Source: Prunus persica
Taxonomy: Eukaryota; Streptophyta; Magnoliopsida; Rosales; Rosaceae
DNA length: 64,000 nucleotides
Reading direction: 5' to 3'
NCBI RefSeq assembly: GCF_000346465.2
Contig: NC_034011.1
Coordinates: forward strand, 372,001 to 436,000
Shown here: positions 49,110 to 62,352 of the stretch, in pieces
Position numbering within the stretch: position 1 is the stretch's first letter
How the letters are laid out: each line of letters opens with the position of its first letter
Notes under the pieces: model-generated
The model's database searches: none
Seen by the model: only the letters and a program-made list of their open reading frames with translations
What the model was told of the DNA's origin: nothing
Made by a program: the position numbers and the translations under genes

Positions 49110-51594
49110 GATTGAATGAAGCAAAGACCGTGCAAGTGTCTGTTTCTGGAAGATGCGGGTGGGTTGAGTTTATGATTTCGAGAAGCTTAGGGGTGCTTTT
49201 GTGAGTTCCACAAAGTAACCCATAGTGTGTGAGTTTAGTCTCTGGTCCTCAAAAAATATTTGATGCATGTCAATAGAGGCGGATCCATTAAGGCGCAAGG
49301 AGGTACAATTTATCTCCTCTTGTCAGAAAAATCATTGTAGTTGTTTTAAATTGCCCCTTTACTCAACTAGTGTACAGATTATCTTATTTCCATTTTCAAT
49401 ATCTAAGTAAATGTCTTTGTCATGTTACTTTAATTTATTTTTATATTACTTCATTTACTTAAGTTTACAATGTAAATAAGGAAGTACCCTCCTTTGGATT
49501 CAAATAAAAATACTAGAAAATCAAATTCCCACCAAATCAAAATATGAAAAATTGATTTTAGTGCAAAATATGATTTAGGCTAAAAATGATGGCTCATTAA
49601 GTCAATATATACTTCATACTAAAATCCCATAAAATCAAGTTTTCTTATTTGATGTATAAGGAATAAAAGCCGCCAAAAATTATCTTGAGAAAATGATTAT
49701 TCCGAAAAACCATTTTTCATACTTAGTCAATTTTGCACCTTCGCTAAAAAAATTATGGGTCCGCCAGTGCATGTCAATGGTTATAACTATAGTTACACAA
49801 ATATAAAAATTTTGCTCACAACTTTAACTCAATGTGTATCATTACCACTATTCTCAACTCTTGACACGTATTCACGAGTATAACTATAATTATACAAATA
49901 CAAAATAATTAATTAATTATAATTATGCCAATGAATATATATCAAATGTTGAAGTCGACCTCAAACATAAGCCTGTTACAATGGGTCATCAAAATTACAT
50001 AAATGTCTCAACTCAATTAAAATTTTATTACAATGTAATATTTATAGTCTAATTTCTTACATTGCAAAGTACTAAAAAGAATTCTTATATTGCAAATAGT
50101 ATTTAACGTCTGAAATATTGTTATATGTTGTAAAAGGATCACATGCGACGGACGGAGTACATGCAACTTTTTTAATGAAAAAAATAGCAGAAGTTCATCA
50201 TATATAACACATTGGAACAAAATTTTATTTGAGCTAACGCATTACCTCATTAAATTTCTTCAAGTGACACTTCGGCCTGAAGTCTAGACGGCATTAGTAG
50301 AATTCTCTATAATAATAAAAAATAGTAATAATCTTGGTTTTCGTCTTTTGTATAAGTTTCCCCACATGTTTAAGAAGTTTAATTAAAAAAATCGACTACA
50401 TAGCATAATTAATTAATTAGCATTTTGTAATTAAATTTTAATTGACAATGTTTCAATTTTTTTTTCAAAGGGCCAAGCTTTTTTCTGTTTTTTAATAGAG
50501 TTAATTAATTAGCTTTTTTTTTTTTTTTTGGGGGTTACAAATGCTACTTGAGGGATTATTTTCTTTTTCTTTTTGAAGTTGCATGTACTAATGATTATAG
50601 AATACTACGTTAATACGGTTATATGATACATCTTGTATACGTGTTATAATATAAGTAGATATTTATCGATACCATTTTCTAAAATGAGGAAAATAAATCA
50701 TGGTAGTCATTCATATTATAATACATATACAAGATATACTACGTGACCATACTACCATAATATTTTATAATTTCTCTATATTATGGCAAAAAAAAATATA
50801 TAAAAAAAACTTTCCATGTGGATGTACAAATGATAGTTAAATTGAAGGAAGCTTCCGACGCTGGCATTGAATGAGAATAAATATTCTAACCACAAAATTT
50901 CCTACTCCTAAATCAGATTTTAAGAAAAGGATAACTTAAGAGAGTTCGATCACATGTGAGTGGATAACTTTCAATTGCTTGACCAACGAATTCCACAACT
51001 TTGAATCAGTTTAGGATGTTGCTGTAACATTTGAAAGTAACTTTCTTGAACCCGATTTACAATTGAGAAAAGCTTATGAGAAGTTCCCCTATGCGCAGAT
51101 GTGTGACTTCAACCTCAAATTCATCTGAAACTTGAGTTAAATTTCTAAAAGAGAAAAACTAGGAAATTTCATCGGTGCGTTAATACATGATGTTTGTCTA
51201 TGATTGCATATGAAACTCATCACGTGACGTACATGCATATAACGGTTAAAACTTCAGTCAGATTTTAAAAAGTGAAAAACTTAAGAGAAACCGTCGATGT
51301 GTAAAAACGTAACTTTTAATTATAAAAATATATATGAAACTCACAATGTGACATGCATGCATCTAACGGTTAGAAATCACTACGCTCAAGCGAGAAATGA
51401 TGTGCTTAACATTTTCTTTCAAGAAAAAAGAGTGAAAGCACTCTTCTTTTTTCTGTGTTAAAACAGAGCTACTGTAAATCTTGGTAACAGCGTCTCCCAA
51501 AATTACAGGTTTGACCGCGTAGATTGGTAGAGAAAGTAGTTATACTACCGAAAGTACCCAGTACCCATTTTAGGGTTTTTGCTATTCAACAACA
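49110..51594. other. Intergenic between divergent NFU1 and Agenet/DUF724 genes
   Basis: An AT-rich 2.5-kb interval with no coding sequence recognised. It must contain both promoters. A TTTAGGGTTTTTG motif (inverse telo-box-like, about 51568-51580) lies directly before the ATG of the Agenet gene. A poly-T tract is present near 50514-50529. Confidence 0.6.
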
Positions 51595-53222
51595 ATGGCA
51601 GGCTTGGAGGGCAACGAACACCAGCAGCAGCTCCAATTATTCAGCGTAGGCTCGGCCGTAGAAGTGAGGAGCGACGAGGAAGGGTTCAAAGGCGCCTGGT
51701 TCAGAGCCACCATCGTCACAAGTCCCACAAACTTAGCCTCAAAGAAGAGGAAAAGGGCCTTGGTGGAGTACAAGAGCTTGGTCACCGAAGATGGCTCTCA
51801 GCAGCTCAAAGAGTACGTTGATTCGGCTTACTTGAGGCCTGTGCCGCCTCCATTGGGTGACCAAAACTTTGAGGAGGGTGACGTGGTCGATGCGGATTAT
51901 AAAGATGGATGGTGGACTGGAGTTGTAAAAAAGGTTCTTGACAATTCCAAGTACACAGTGGTGTTTGAATTCCCTCCAGATTTGATTGAATTTGAGAGAG
52001 AGCGTCTCAGATTGCATCAAGATTGGGATGCTGGCAAATGGGTTCGGCCCAATAAGCAGGTATGCTATCTTGGTGGTGACCTGGGCTTTTTTTTTTTCTT
52101 TCCCTCTTAAATATTGTTTCTTTCGTTTTTTCTTGGTGGGTTTTTTTTCTTTTCTTTTCTTTTCTTGCGGTTAATTAGTCTCTTAATCATGAGTATTCAT
52201 GCATGTAAGGAAAGCACATTACTGTGAAGTCCGAAATGGTAATTTTTTCTCTGCAACTAGTGCTACAAATGAATTACAGCTGTAGCTTTGATGGAAGTTA
52301 TTCTTAGGTTTAATATATTGTTGAATCAGATACTGCATTTTGTGACTGAAATGTAATATGATATTGATGGGTTGTGTTGATCTGTGTACTGTGTGGAATT
52401 AGGGGGTGGTATATGTGGGTTTAATTGATTTTATGAATTATCTTGAAATCTGATCTTTTATGAAATTAAATGGCTCCATTGGATGTTTTATTACCACATG
52501 TTCTTCCTAGCGTAATAACATGTTTGAACTTATAAATGTGAAAATTAATGGATCTATGCAAATGCGATTATCCGAATGGAAAGTAACCGCATTGCTCTAG
52601 CTTCTTGCTTATTCTATTCAGTTCATTTTTAGGTTTCATAACTCGATTAACAAATAAATGCAATTACTTGGGGCTTGCATAGGCTTTGTGCATTTATGAA
52701 TTTGTCCTTTTCAGCTAGAATTGAAAATATATGTTATGGTTAATTTTATTGGGATTCAACTGATCTGATATTTCAATGGAAAGCAAATGGAAGGGTCCAT
52801 TTTCAGCTCGGGATCAGATGTAGAAGTTAGGTTTGACAAAGAAAATTTATTTGATGATTGGTTCCCTGCAATTGTTCTAAAAGAAATCGAGGATAAGACC
52901 TTTCTGGTGAAGTATGAGAATTCAGATGCTAGGGTTCAGAAAGATACTGTAGATTTCCATCCTATCCCCCCTCCCCTTTCTCATTATACAAATAGAAGTT
53001 ATGAGTTGCTCAAAAAGGTAGATGCTTTCTTGATATTTCTTGGCGGGCCGGTGTTATTTCCAATGTTTTAGCTGAGAGGCTGTATACCATCATTTCAAGC
53101 ACAGGATTTAGGGTAAGGAACTTAGTTTCTCAGTCATAAGACCCATTCTGGAATGGAAAGATGGTAAATGAGTTGGTGGATCGAAGTTATCTATTTTTCC
53201 GAGTATGAGAGAGAGAGAGAGA

Positions 53223-53278
<56 letters not shown>

Positions 53279-56200
53279 GGGGCGGGGGGGATTGGAGGAG
53301 GGGAGGAGAGAAGGGTGTCTTGGAATACAGTGAGGTTTCATATTTTTTGTAGCATTAGCTGCTTGCTTGAGTTGAAGTTTAGCTAGTGTCTCTTATGGAT
53401 TATATTTATTTTATTAGTAACTAATCAGACTTCCTTCCAGGAGGTATTGGCTGCTTCAGATTCTCCACAAAATAAAGATCATGTATTGCATGCTCAAAAC
53501 GATTCCAACCATGTTGAAGTGGCTACTCAACTTGAAAATTTGGGTGCTGTAGAGGATAACCCTGAATCAAAAAATTCAGGGAAGAGTCTTTTGGAGCAGT
53601 CAAGTTATCCCCGGAGCATCAAGAGCAAAAAGATGTTAGCCCGTAATGTTACTGCTACAGACTCGGGTCCTTTAAAAAAGTTAAAGGATGACAAAGCTGC
53701 AGAGGCCACATCATCCATTACAGCCATTACAGCACGTCAGTTGAGGAAAATGCCTGACAATAAAGAAATGCTCCATGAATTAGCCACAGTGAGTAGAGGA
53801 GTTAGAGGAACAAGACGATCAAGAAAACCTGTTGTTAGCCATCAACTTCTTAAAACAGAGAGCTTGCTTGAGGAAAATAATGTTGTGAGTTGAAATGTCT
53901 TTCCTTAACGTTTATTTTCTTGTGTCAATCATGTGATGCAATGTGTCATTGATGCCACAATGTTTGTTGTTTCCATGAAACCGGTCACACACACATAGCC
54001 GGTGCACACGTATTTCTTGTGCCTAAATGATTGGTTACAGTGGTTAGTAGCAGTGCTATGTCTTAAGTATGTAGTAGAAAAAATTGATCTGGAGTAAATG
54101 GTGTGTTGTCCTATTTCCCCTTCCTTGACAGGCATTGATAATCTGGTCACTACTTCCTTAATTTTGTTTTCTGTGACCCCGTGTTTATGATCAACATATT
54201 CGTTATGTGTAGAAGACTAAGGAAGAGAGAGACGGTGAAGTGGATAGCCAATGGGTACATCCTGTAACAAGTAAAGGAAGACGTACAAAGTCTCCATTTG
54301 GAAGCCGATTGACCCAAGCAGGTAAATATGTGTACTGCATAGCCAAAAGACAGAAAAAGAAAAAGGTATATATGTTCATCAGTAGACCCTGCACTGGTTG
54401 GGTTTCTTGTTTGAAAGAAATTTTGTTCTTTATGCTTTTCAGGGTATATCTGTGCACTGCCTAGCCAAAAGAGAGAAAAAGAAAAGGGTATATATGTTCG
54501 TCAATAGACCCTGCGCTGATTAGGTTTCTTATTTGAGAGACATTTGGTTCTTAATAATTTGCAGGTAAGGAAGAGTACGCAAGTGTTAATTCTGCTGGAA
54601 AAATAATTCAGAAGGAGGGGATAAGTAAGGAAGCTGAAGTGCCTCTCACTGTCAGGTCAAAAGCTAAGGAAAAGGATGGTTCACTGGCTGAAAATCCATG
54701 CCAGCTTCCTAATGATCCTGCACAAGAAAAGAGCATGGTAGGCTATATGCTAAAAAAAAGGACCCATAACCAAAGGAGTAATAAATAATTTTAAATTAAA
54801 CTGCTTAGTGGGTTCTCCCAGTCCCAGAGAGAGCTAGAACTATGCTGTTCTCTAAGGAAAGAAAAAAATGGAATTCGTTTGGATCATTTGAGAAGGGATT
54901 AGCCATGTCACTTCTTGTAGGCAAAGTGGATTGTTGTTTGGGTGTTAGTCGTCCTGAGCCAGAACTTGATTTCAAATTGCAAATTACTAAAGAGAAAAAT
55001 ATATAAATCATGTAAAATAAAAAACGAAAGAAGTGTAAAGTTTCTATTTAATGATTTATCTATTCTATGGACTAGGCCCTTTTATTCAAGTATGTCGAAA
55101 AGTAGGAACATGAAACATTAGGGATTTAAGCTATCAACAATGACAACATTGGATATTATCTAAAATAAGCTATTAACACTCAGGTTATGTCAGCTGAACT
55201 TGGCAGTGATTCAATTTTCGCTAACCTGCTCCGTAGCCTGGTTCTTTTTCCAGACATGGTATAATCATGGAGTGAGAGGTCCACAGTAAAAATTATATTT
55301 TATGTACTTATGTTTGTTTTTCTACTCAATGCTTTTGCCTATGGATGTTTATCTGTATTTGAGCAGGAGTTTAAGCAGCAACCAGCTGGCGGAAGTACTC
55401 ATAAAAGAAAGAGGGGCAGACCTCGAAAATTAGTGGTTGTAGGCCCACAAGCTTCAGAAGGAGGTAAAAGGCCTTCAAAGTAAAATCATCTTTTGATATT
55501 TTAGATTCAGTAAAAGTACATTTTAAGCCCTCTAGTTTGCTAAGTTTTAGATTGAACAATCTCAACGGCGCACTTCTCAAGGTATTTCAGTTTGGTCCCT
55601 TTGGTTCTAATTGGATCAATGTGAACTATCTAATTTTCTTATTTGTGTCAATTTGGTCTCTCTAGTTACCGTTTGACTGTTAATTGACATTGTTCAAATG
55701 GAAGCTATTAGCAACCTATAGGGGGTAACACGTGTACTTTGGCCAACTTATCTCAAAAGAAAAGATCTGTTACTTTGGGCAATGAATTTTTTGTTAAACA
55801 TCTATGCTTTTGGATTGTAGTCAAGGGGCAGAATGGATTGGGACAAGTTGCCGATGGAAATGTTGCAGAAGATCAGACGCTTGAGGAAGTTGCTTTGCAT
55901 GTGCTCAGAGGGATGGACTCTACAGGTTTGAGATTGTGCAACTTGGTTTCATTTTTCAGCCTATCAGTGAGGAACTCTTAACATGAGAAGCATTCATAGA
56001 AGAGAGGAAGGACATGAAGCAAACAATACTTCTGAAAAGTTACTGGAAACACGAAAATTTGAAAAGAATTAACTATTTTCACCATTTGCACACAATTAGA
56101 TTGTTTCAAAAGGTGGTCTAGCTAAACACTTCCTTCCTGTCTAACAACTCTTCTCAAAGAAAAAAAATTAGAGTCAAAGGGAGTATTTCTTAGCTTTCGA

Positions 56201-57152
56201 TTGACCTTGTGTTTTCTGGAACTGGAACCATATCTGGAATTTTTGTAGATTCACAAGATGCTTCTAGAAGAAAAACAGCTGAGTTTCCTGGAACAAGGTG
56301 CATGACAAATGAACCTGCAAGGACCTGTGTTGGAGCAGATGATGATGACAGACCTTTATCCATGTGGTTTGGAGGGATGCAGCATCCTGCAAGCGTGGGT
56401 GAATCAAGTAAGCTACTTCCTATATTAATTTTTTCCCTGTGGAAGTAGATAATTTGACTGTATCTGTTTTCTTTATAGGATCATCCCCTGATGGGAATTT
56501 TAGAGAACCAGTTGAGGTAGCAAGGAGGGAATCTCTTGCAGTTGATGCAGTCAGTGGCAGTGGGCAAGATGAGAAAGGAGGCTTGCCTTTTGTTAAAAGC
56601 TCTCCTGTGTGGAAGGCAATTGAAACATTAGAAGTATTCAGAATGATACCACAAAGTCCGCACTTCCGTCCTTTGGGTCAATGCAAAGAAGAATATCGTG
56701 AGGGATCAGCAATTGGCAATATGATAACCTTTTCCAGACTGGCGGAGAAAATATCCAGGCTGCACTTTGATGAGCCCAAAGATGTTTTCAATAGCATTTT
56801 AGAGAGTCTTCTTGACCTGGAAAAGTATGGATTTAATGTAACAGTTCTACGTGAGCGCGTGAATCTTTTATTGTCTGTTAAAGAGAGGCAAGGGCAGTTT
56901 CAGGTCGAGTCAAAAGATGCTGAAAGTAAGATCAGGGAGCATTCTCATGAAAAGACAAAGCTTGTAGAAGAGGCCGACTGTTTAGCGAAGAAAATAATTG
57001 AGTTAGAGGAGAAACAGGCATCAGTGAAGTTACAAGTGGGGGCGAAAGATCTTGAGATTGCTAGATTGCAAAAGCTTGTGGATGCCATGAGTGAAACCAT
57101 TCAGAGTGCTCGGTCGGATTTTGAAAAGCTAGCTTCAGCTCCCTTGAAATAG
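51595..57152 (+). CDS. Agenet and DUF724 domain protein with AT-hook
   Basis: Nine exons encode 819 residues in frame: 51595-52059, 52784-53017, 53441-53884, 54213-54321, 54565-54737, 55367-55463, 55821-55925, 56249-56407 and 56479-57152. Exon 1 holds two Agenet domains (SVGSAVEVRSDEEGF and GAWFRATIV; DVVDADYKDGWWTGVVKKVL, ending LRLHQDWDAGKWVRP). Exon 2 holds a third (SSGSDVEVRFDKENLF and DDWFPAIVLKEI). An AT-hook core, KRGRPRK, is at about 490-496. The last exon is the DUF724 domain (LPFVKSSPVWKAIETLEVF, FRPLGQCKEEYREGSAIG) with a C-terminal coiled coil. Agenet domains belong to the Tudor 'royal' family and bind methylated histones; DUF724 proteins are nuclear and interact with each other and with RNA- or development-related partners. 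The partner of the third Agenet has decayed inside intron 2, so the exon 2/3 junction should be checked; KK|EV is in frame. Confidence 0.88.
53018..53190 (+). pseudogene. Decayed fourth Agenet domain inside intron 2
   Basis: Directly after the probable donor at 53018 the sequence still reads VDAF, then in another frame (from 53041) WRAGVISNVLAERLYTII, then in a third frame KELSFSVIRPILEWKDGK followed by TGA where the family has Trp. The order and spacing match a normal DUF724-family Agenet (V-D-A-F..W..G.I..VL...Y.V... K-E-L-x-x-S-x-L-R-P-x-x-E-W-x-D-G-K-W). At least two frameshifts and one nonsense change break it. A (GA)n microsatellite follows at 53208-53271. The domain has therefore been removed from the protein by becoming intronic. 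Confidence 0.8.
53208..53271. repeat. (GA)n microsatellite in intron 2 of the Agenet gene
   Basis: About 64 bp of GA repeat with one GTGTGT interruption near 53224, followed by a G-rich stretch to about 53310. It lies just past the decayed Agenet segment. Confidence 0.93.
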
Positions 57153-60100
57153 GCCTTTGCTTAACACCCCTGAAGGGTGGCGCACAGCATATAATGAAAG
57201 TTGTAACAATTTGTTCCTCTTAGTAGGGATGTCAAATCTTAGGCATCAGTTTGGTGTTCCTAGTACTAATTTTCAATTTTTAGTAGCTAGTCTTCACTAC
57301 TTGATTGTTTCCTGAACTCTGTTGGTTTTCTTCCTTCTGCACTTTGATTTTCATTTGTCATTGTCAAATATTTTCTTGGGAGTCTGGGGGGATAAGAGCA
57401 AATTTGCCCAATCATATCATTAGCCTGTTAACAAAACAGAAATATAAAAGTTCTTTTCCTTTCTTCTCCTCAGACCAAATAAAACACTCCTTTTGTATAT
57501 CTCTTTTCTGGGAGTCCACTAAAGGCTCATGGAGCTCATTAATTCGACTTTATAGCTTAAGGTATTTTATGATCTTGCTCAAGCATTGGAATTATGGTAC
57601 TTAGAGATGCTGTTTTCATTTACTGTCATTTGATTGAGGCTTATGCACAACTATTTCGAAATCTCGTGTAATCGCTGTGTAAATTTTCTTTCTTTATTTG
57701 ATGGCCGTAGCAATTCCATTAGTGAAGGGGCAATAGAGAATGTACAACGAGATGAAGAACATAGCCCCAAAAAGACGGTGAAATTTTCCTAATAATTTAA
57801 TTTAGCTCGTTAATTATAATGCTAATAACAGCATTTAACTGTGACTAGAAAATTTCCCAGGAAGATAACCTTTGTGCTATTAGGTCTCAAATATGTTGAT
57901 AATTATTCATAAATTTAAAGTTGTCCTATATATTACGAGAATTAAGAACGAAATCGCCTAAAATTATTCATTAGGCTAGGGATTAACAACGTCCCTGAGG
58001 GGACCGAGTTGACGGGGGAAATTACCATTCCGAATTATTAGTCAGGAAGCCATACGGATTAATATACGGTAATCTTGAAGTTGATAGTATTTGTGATTAA
58101 GAATCATGAATGATTTCTTTTATTGTTTTTGCATAATTATACACAAGCATACAGAAGAGAAAATGATTCGGTTTGTTAGTTGTCACGTCATAAATTTCAT
58201 TTCAAATTTGAAGACATATAAAAACAAGCTCCAAATATTAAAAGCACGCACCTAACCAAGTCAAAATCTTGGCCGTGCCATGAATGTGTGCTGTCCAATA
58301 TCTTATGTCACGTCTTCTAAGTTTAATGGACAGAATTAATTCCTCAACCAAATGAAAAGCATAGCAACGTTGGGTTGTGGTTCAGAAAGTATACCAAGTC
58401 CAAGACATGCTGCTCTTCTGGTTCACTTGGTAGTTGGTACCGGTGGGAAGAGCTTTTCCTATTTTTGGTCCACTTTTGTTTGGTGACCAAATAAATTCTT
58501 CTTCCTCTCTTCTAACACATTTTCATAACTCTTCGTATTGCTTTCTTCTTTTAAGACTATTGACATGTTACTCTTGCCATATCGAAATGAACCTTAAGGT
58601 TTCAATTTCATAAATTTGGTATCCAACGTTTTTAAATTTGACCAAATTACGCCATCCATCAACTTCATCGTTAATTTTTCTGTTAAATTGATGACGTGGT
58701 AAGTGTGGTACCCACTTTGATGCTGATGTATGAAAAAAAAAAAACAATACAAAAAAAATTCTCGATGAGATGGGGAACAAACACCCAAATAGGCTGCCTA
58801 ACCCACACTTGCTATCATGTAATTTGCACGCTTGGCCTGAAATATAATTTGGAGTAAATTCTTCAAAACTATCGTTCTTTTTTTTTTTTCCCTTTCTTTT
58901 TCCAATAAACTTCTAAGTTGGAGAAGAATACATATAAGAAAATTCTCATATATTTTGTTTGGTACTTTTTTATTTATTGAGAACTTGTATTTATAAGACT
59001 TCATCAATCGTTAGTTAATAAGATAACCTAAGCCAGCAAGAGTTTAAATTAAATATATATTAGGTATATTAAGTTGTAATAAAATATGAATATGGTAATC
59101 TCATGCAGTGCAAAGCCCCACATTTAAATCGAAGGAAATTTTTTTTTGAGAGAGAACGAGGGAGACAACTAAAGAGATTAATCAATCAAAGGAATCAAAA
59201 AGGAGAAAATGTTGTTGTCATGGACTGATGTGGTGGTGGTGCATTGTACGCAGAAAAATTTGTCATGTGAAACATCTTAATTTTGAGGATTGGTGTTATT
59301 CAATTTTGCATTCCGAGAAGGTTTTAATGAGACCGTCTCTTAACATGTTAGTTTCTGACTATGTATTATTTTCTTATGTGATTAATGAAGAGTGCTGTTA
59401 TTTTTACTCACCTGTCCTATTTTTCCACCCATCTTATTTTAAAAAATTTAAAGATAAATTTATCCCTCTGTAAAATGACTTCTAAAACCCTAAAAATAAA
59501 ACAAATTTTAAAAAGAAAATAAATTTTTTCTTTTAACTCTCCATATTATTTCCATCTTCCTGACCTCAACAAATCCAGCGAGCACTGATCTACGCATCCC
59601 AATCCTTTGAAAAGTTAAAAAACAAATCAAATCAAATTCTCAACTCCACCTTTAATATTGTGTCAGGGTTGGTGGGTGTTGAGAATAAAGGCGAAATTGT
59701 CCTTCAATTTTATTCCATTTTAAAGATTTTTCAGTCTGATGAACCTACATGCGGGTCCTTATTCCATAACATCACTTCAATTAAAATCCATGGTAGTCTT
59801 GTTGGTCGTAGCTGTGTTGTTGTGGTGGTGGTGTCATGGCCGTGAAGCCACGAGTCAAATAAGAGTTTTTCTATTTAAACCCCACACTTTTCTTTGTTCA
59901 TTCCAATACTTAAATCATTAAGCTCTTAAGTTTTATTATTATGTAAAAGGACAAAAAAGGTCATCCAACTTAATATTTAACTCTAATACATCTATACACA
60001 CACCATACCACTTTTCATATTAAGTTTCAGAAAAATACAAATCTTTTGGGGTTGAATTTCTCTATAAAGCAAATAAAGAGAGGATAGTAAATAAAGATCT

Positions 60101-61242
60101 TCATATTTTATTTTTCTATCTCTGTAATAAAAATCTTTAGGGGGTTGAATTTTTCCATAAAGCAAATAAAGAGAGGAAAGTTTGGAACTTGGAAGAGTAC
60201 ATAAAGAAATAGCAATAAAACTGAAAGTCTGAAACCCCAAAAACACCACACTCTGTTTTAACTTGTAAAAAAATCAGTGTTCTTTAGTTTGTTTGCCAAA
60301 TTGAAGATGAAATTGGACTGTGTGTGTAAAAGTACGGCTTACTCATGAATGAAAGAGGATATGAGTCTTGTTCTAGTTTCTTTGCCTCCCAACTCAACTA
60401 CTTAAAACATATTATTTTTCTTTCTCTGTAATAAAACCATAGCTCTAGCTAGTAGTGAGGGGCAAGATAGCGGGATGTGGATGTGAGGTGATGAGTTTTT
60501 ATTTTTATTTTTATTTTTATTGTGTGTATTTAGAGGTAATTTGGAAAGATATTGGGATTTTCTTAAAAATTGTAAACATTTAAATTAAAAGTTGAGATAA
60601 ACTTAAAGTATGGAGTGACTAAAGAGAAGTGCTTTCTGAATTTAAATAGAAAAAACTCTACAAATAATCCTGTAAGCAATTGAAAGCCAAAATAAAGTAG
60701 ATGTGATTTTGACCAATTGCAAGTTCAATTTTGACCACTGAGTATCTGTCAAGAGAATGACAGTTTTCCAGCTACTTAATTAAGGTGCATTATGAGTCTT
60801 TGTTTTCACCCGTGCAACTACCGCCGGAGTTCACTTACTTCAATGGCAGATGAAATCATAAAGCTGTCTGGGTAGGTTTTGATTTTTGTTTTGGAGACCA
60901 TATATATGCAGGGGCAGCACTGTGAGATCCTCAGTCACTCAGTAACGAAGAGAGTGGATGGTTGAGATCCTCAGTCCCGCTGTCAGTAGTTCTTATTGGC
61001 GTGCGATTTGTAAACTTTTATATAAATTTAAATTAATGGCAATTGGCAGTTGGGTGTCATGCATAAGTCCTTTCAACTCGAGGTTGTGGGTATGCCCTGG
61101 CGTTGATAGTGAAAGTAGCCAATTTCCCTCTAAACTTTTTTTTTTTCATTAAAAAAAGAATAGAAAAAAGAGTGGTTTGTTATTATTGGTTAAGAAGATA
61201 AAGACGTTATAGAAATTGTCGCAGGGTCATTTATAATTATTA
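57153..61242. other. Intergenic, downstream of the Agenet/DUF724 gene
   Basis: The probable 3' UTR of the Agenet gene is followed by AT-rich sequence without supported genes. A short duplication (GGTTGAATTT.TC.ATAAAGC then AAATAAAGAGAGGA, copies near 60050 and 60138, period about 88 bp) is present. Small open frames here have no motif. Confidence 0.55.
60041..60180. repeat. Short direct duplication, about 88-bp period
   Basis: AAATCTTT.GGGGTTGAATTT followed by ATAAAGCAAATAAAGAGAGG appears twice, near 60041-60087 and 60128-60178, with a few differences. Confidence 0.7.
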
Positions 61243-61536
61243 TCTATATCTATATATATAAAGCAAAAGGTAGAGAATGGTGAAATATTCAAAATACCAG
61301 AAAATGCCCTTTGTTAATTCAAACATTAAGAATTGAAATTATTAATTAAATGAGGATAATATGGTAAATTCACATTTTTTAATATTAAAAAAATTAAAAT
61401 TAAAAACAAAATAAGATAATAGGTCCTACTTTTATGGAACATAACTACCCTGTTATCTTTTATTAATTCTAAAAATAAAATAAAAAAGAAAAAGAAAACC
61501 AATTGGCACATGCGTGAGCATGTGTCAAGGGGCTAG
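61243..61536 (+). mobile_element. Non-autonomous Helitron-like element 1
   Basis: A 294-bp element that begins TCTATATCTATATATATA after an A. It ends with a hairpin (stem 61505-61513 with 61518-61526, loop GTGA), a 6-nt spacer, CTAG (61533-61536) and a following T. These are the TC start, subterminal hairpin, CTAG end and A/T target of plant Helitrons. It has no coding capacity and no target duplication, as expected. Confidence 0.82.
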
Positions 61537-61820
61537 TATATATAAAACAAAAGATAGAGAATGATGAAACATTTAAAATACCAGAAAATGCCCTTGATTA
61601 ATGCAAACATTAAGAATTGAAATTATTAATTAAATGAGGATAATATGGTAAATTCATACTTTTTTATATTAAAAAAAAGTAAAATTAACAGAAAAATCAG
61701 ATAATGGAACATATTTTTATGGAACACAACTATCCATTATCTTTTTTAATTCTAAAATAAATTTAAAGTTTTCTAATAAAAAGCTTCTCACAGATGCAAA
61801 AGTGCGTGCGAAGAAGCTAG
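61537..61820 (+). mobile_element. Non-autonomous Helitron-like element 2, head to tail with element 1
   Basis: Starts directly after the CTAG of element 1 (TATATATAAAACAAAAGATAG). It runs parallel to it for most of its length (ATACCAGAAAATGCCC, AAATGAGGATAATATGGTAA, TTATGGAACA blocks) and ends with an imperfect stem (GCTTCT with AGAAGC) and CTAG at 61817-61820, followed by T. The 3' hairpin sequence differs from element 1. By eye the internal parts are about 85% identical. Confidence 0.78.
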
Positions 61821-62302
61821 TAACTTACTATAGTATCACAGGTTTATAACAAAAATGTATCTAAGCATTATAGAATATAGTTTATTATTGTAAACATTAC
61901 TATAATTAAGCAATAATATCATCCCTCCCTAACCCCGAATTCTTAATCAAGTCCTGTTTTTTTCTAGTGCACATGGCCGGTTTCACTTTATTTGTCCTTT
62001 TAGTACAAATGATGTAGGATGAAAAAGAAAAGATAAGTTTTGTGGAGGACTTATATATGTAAATCGTCATAAATGATGATCAAAATGATCCAAGTTAGGG
62101 AGGCTGGTTGATGTGAATAATTGAATGACCTATATCCTTCCCACCTATTATTTCAGCCAAATAACTATTATCATTGTCCCTATCCTTCTCCTGTTTCTCA
62201 CTCCATAAATATTTGAAGCTGCACCACCACCACCACCACCATTTGCATGACCTCACTTCCAAGCTCCATTCCAATATTCATTCCTCTGTAAGTAGTAATA
62301 AT

Positions 62303-62352
<50 letters not shown>

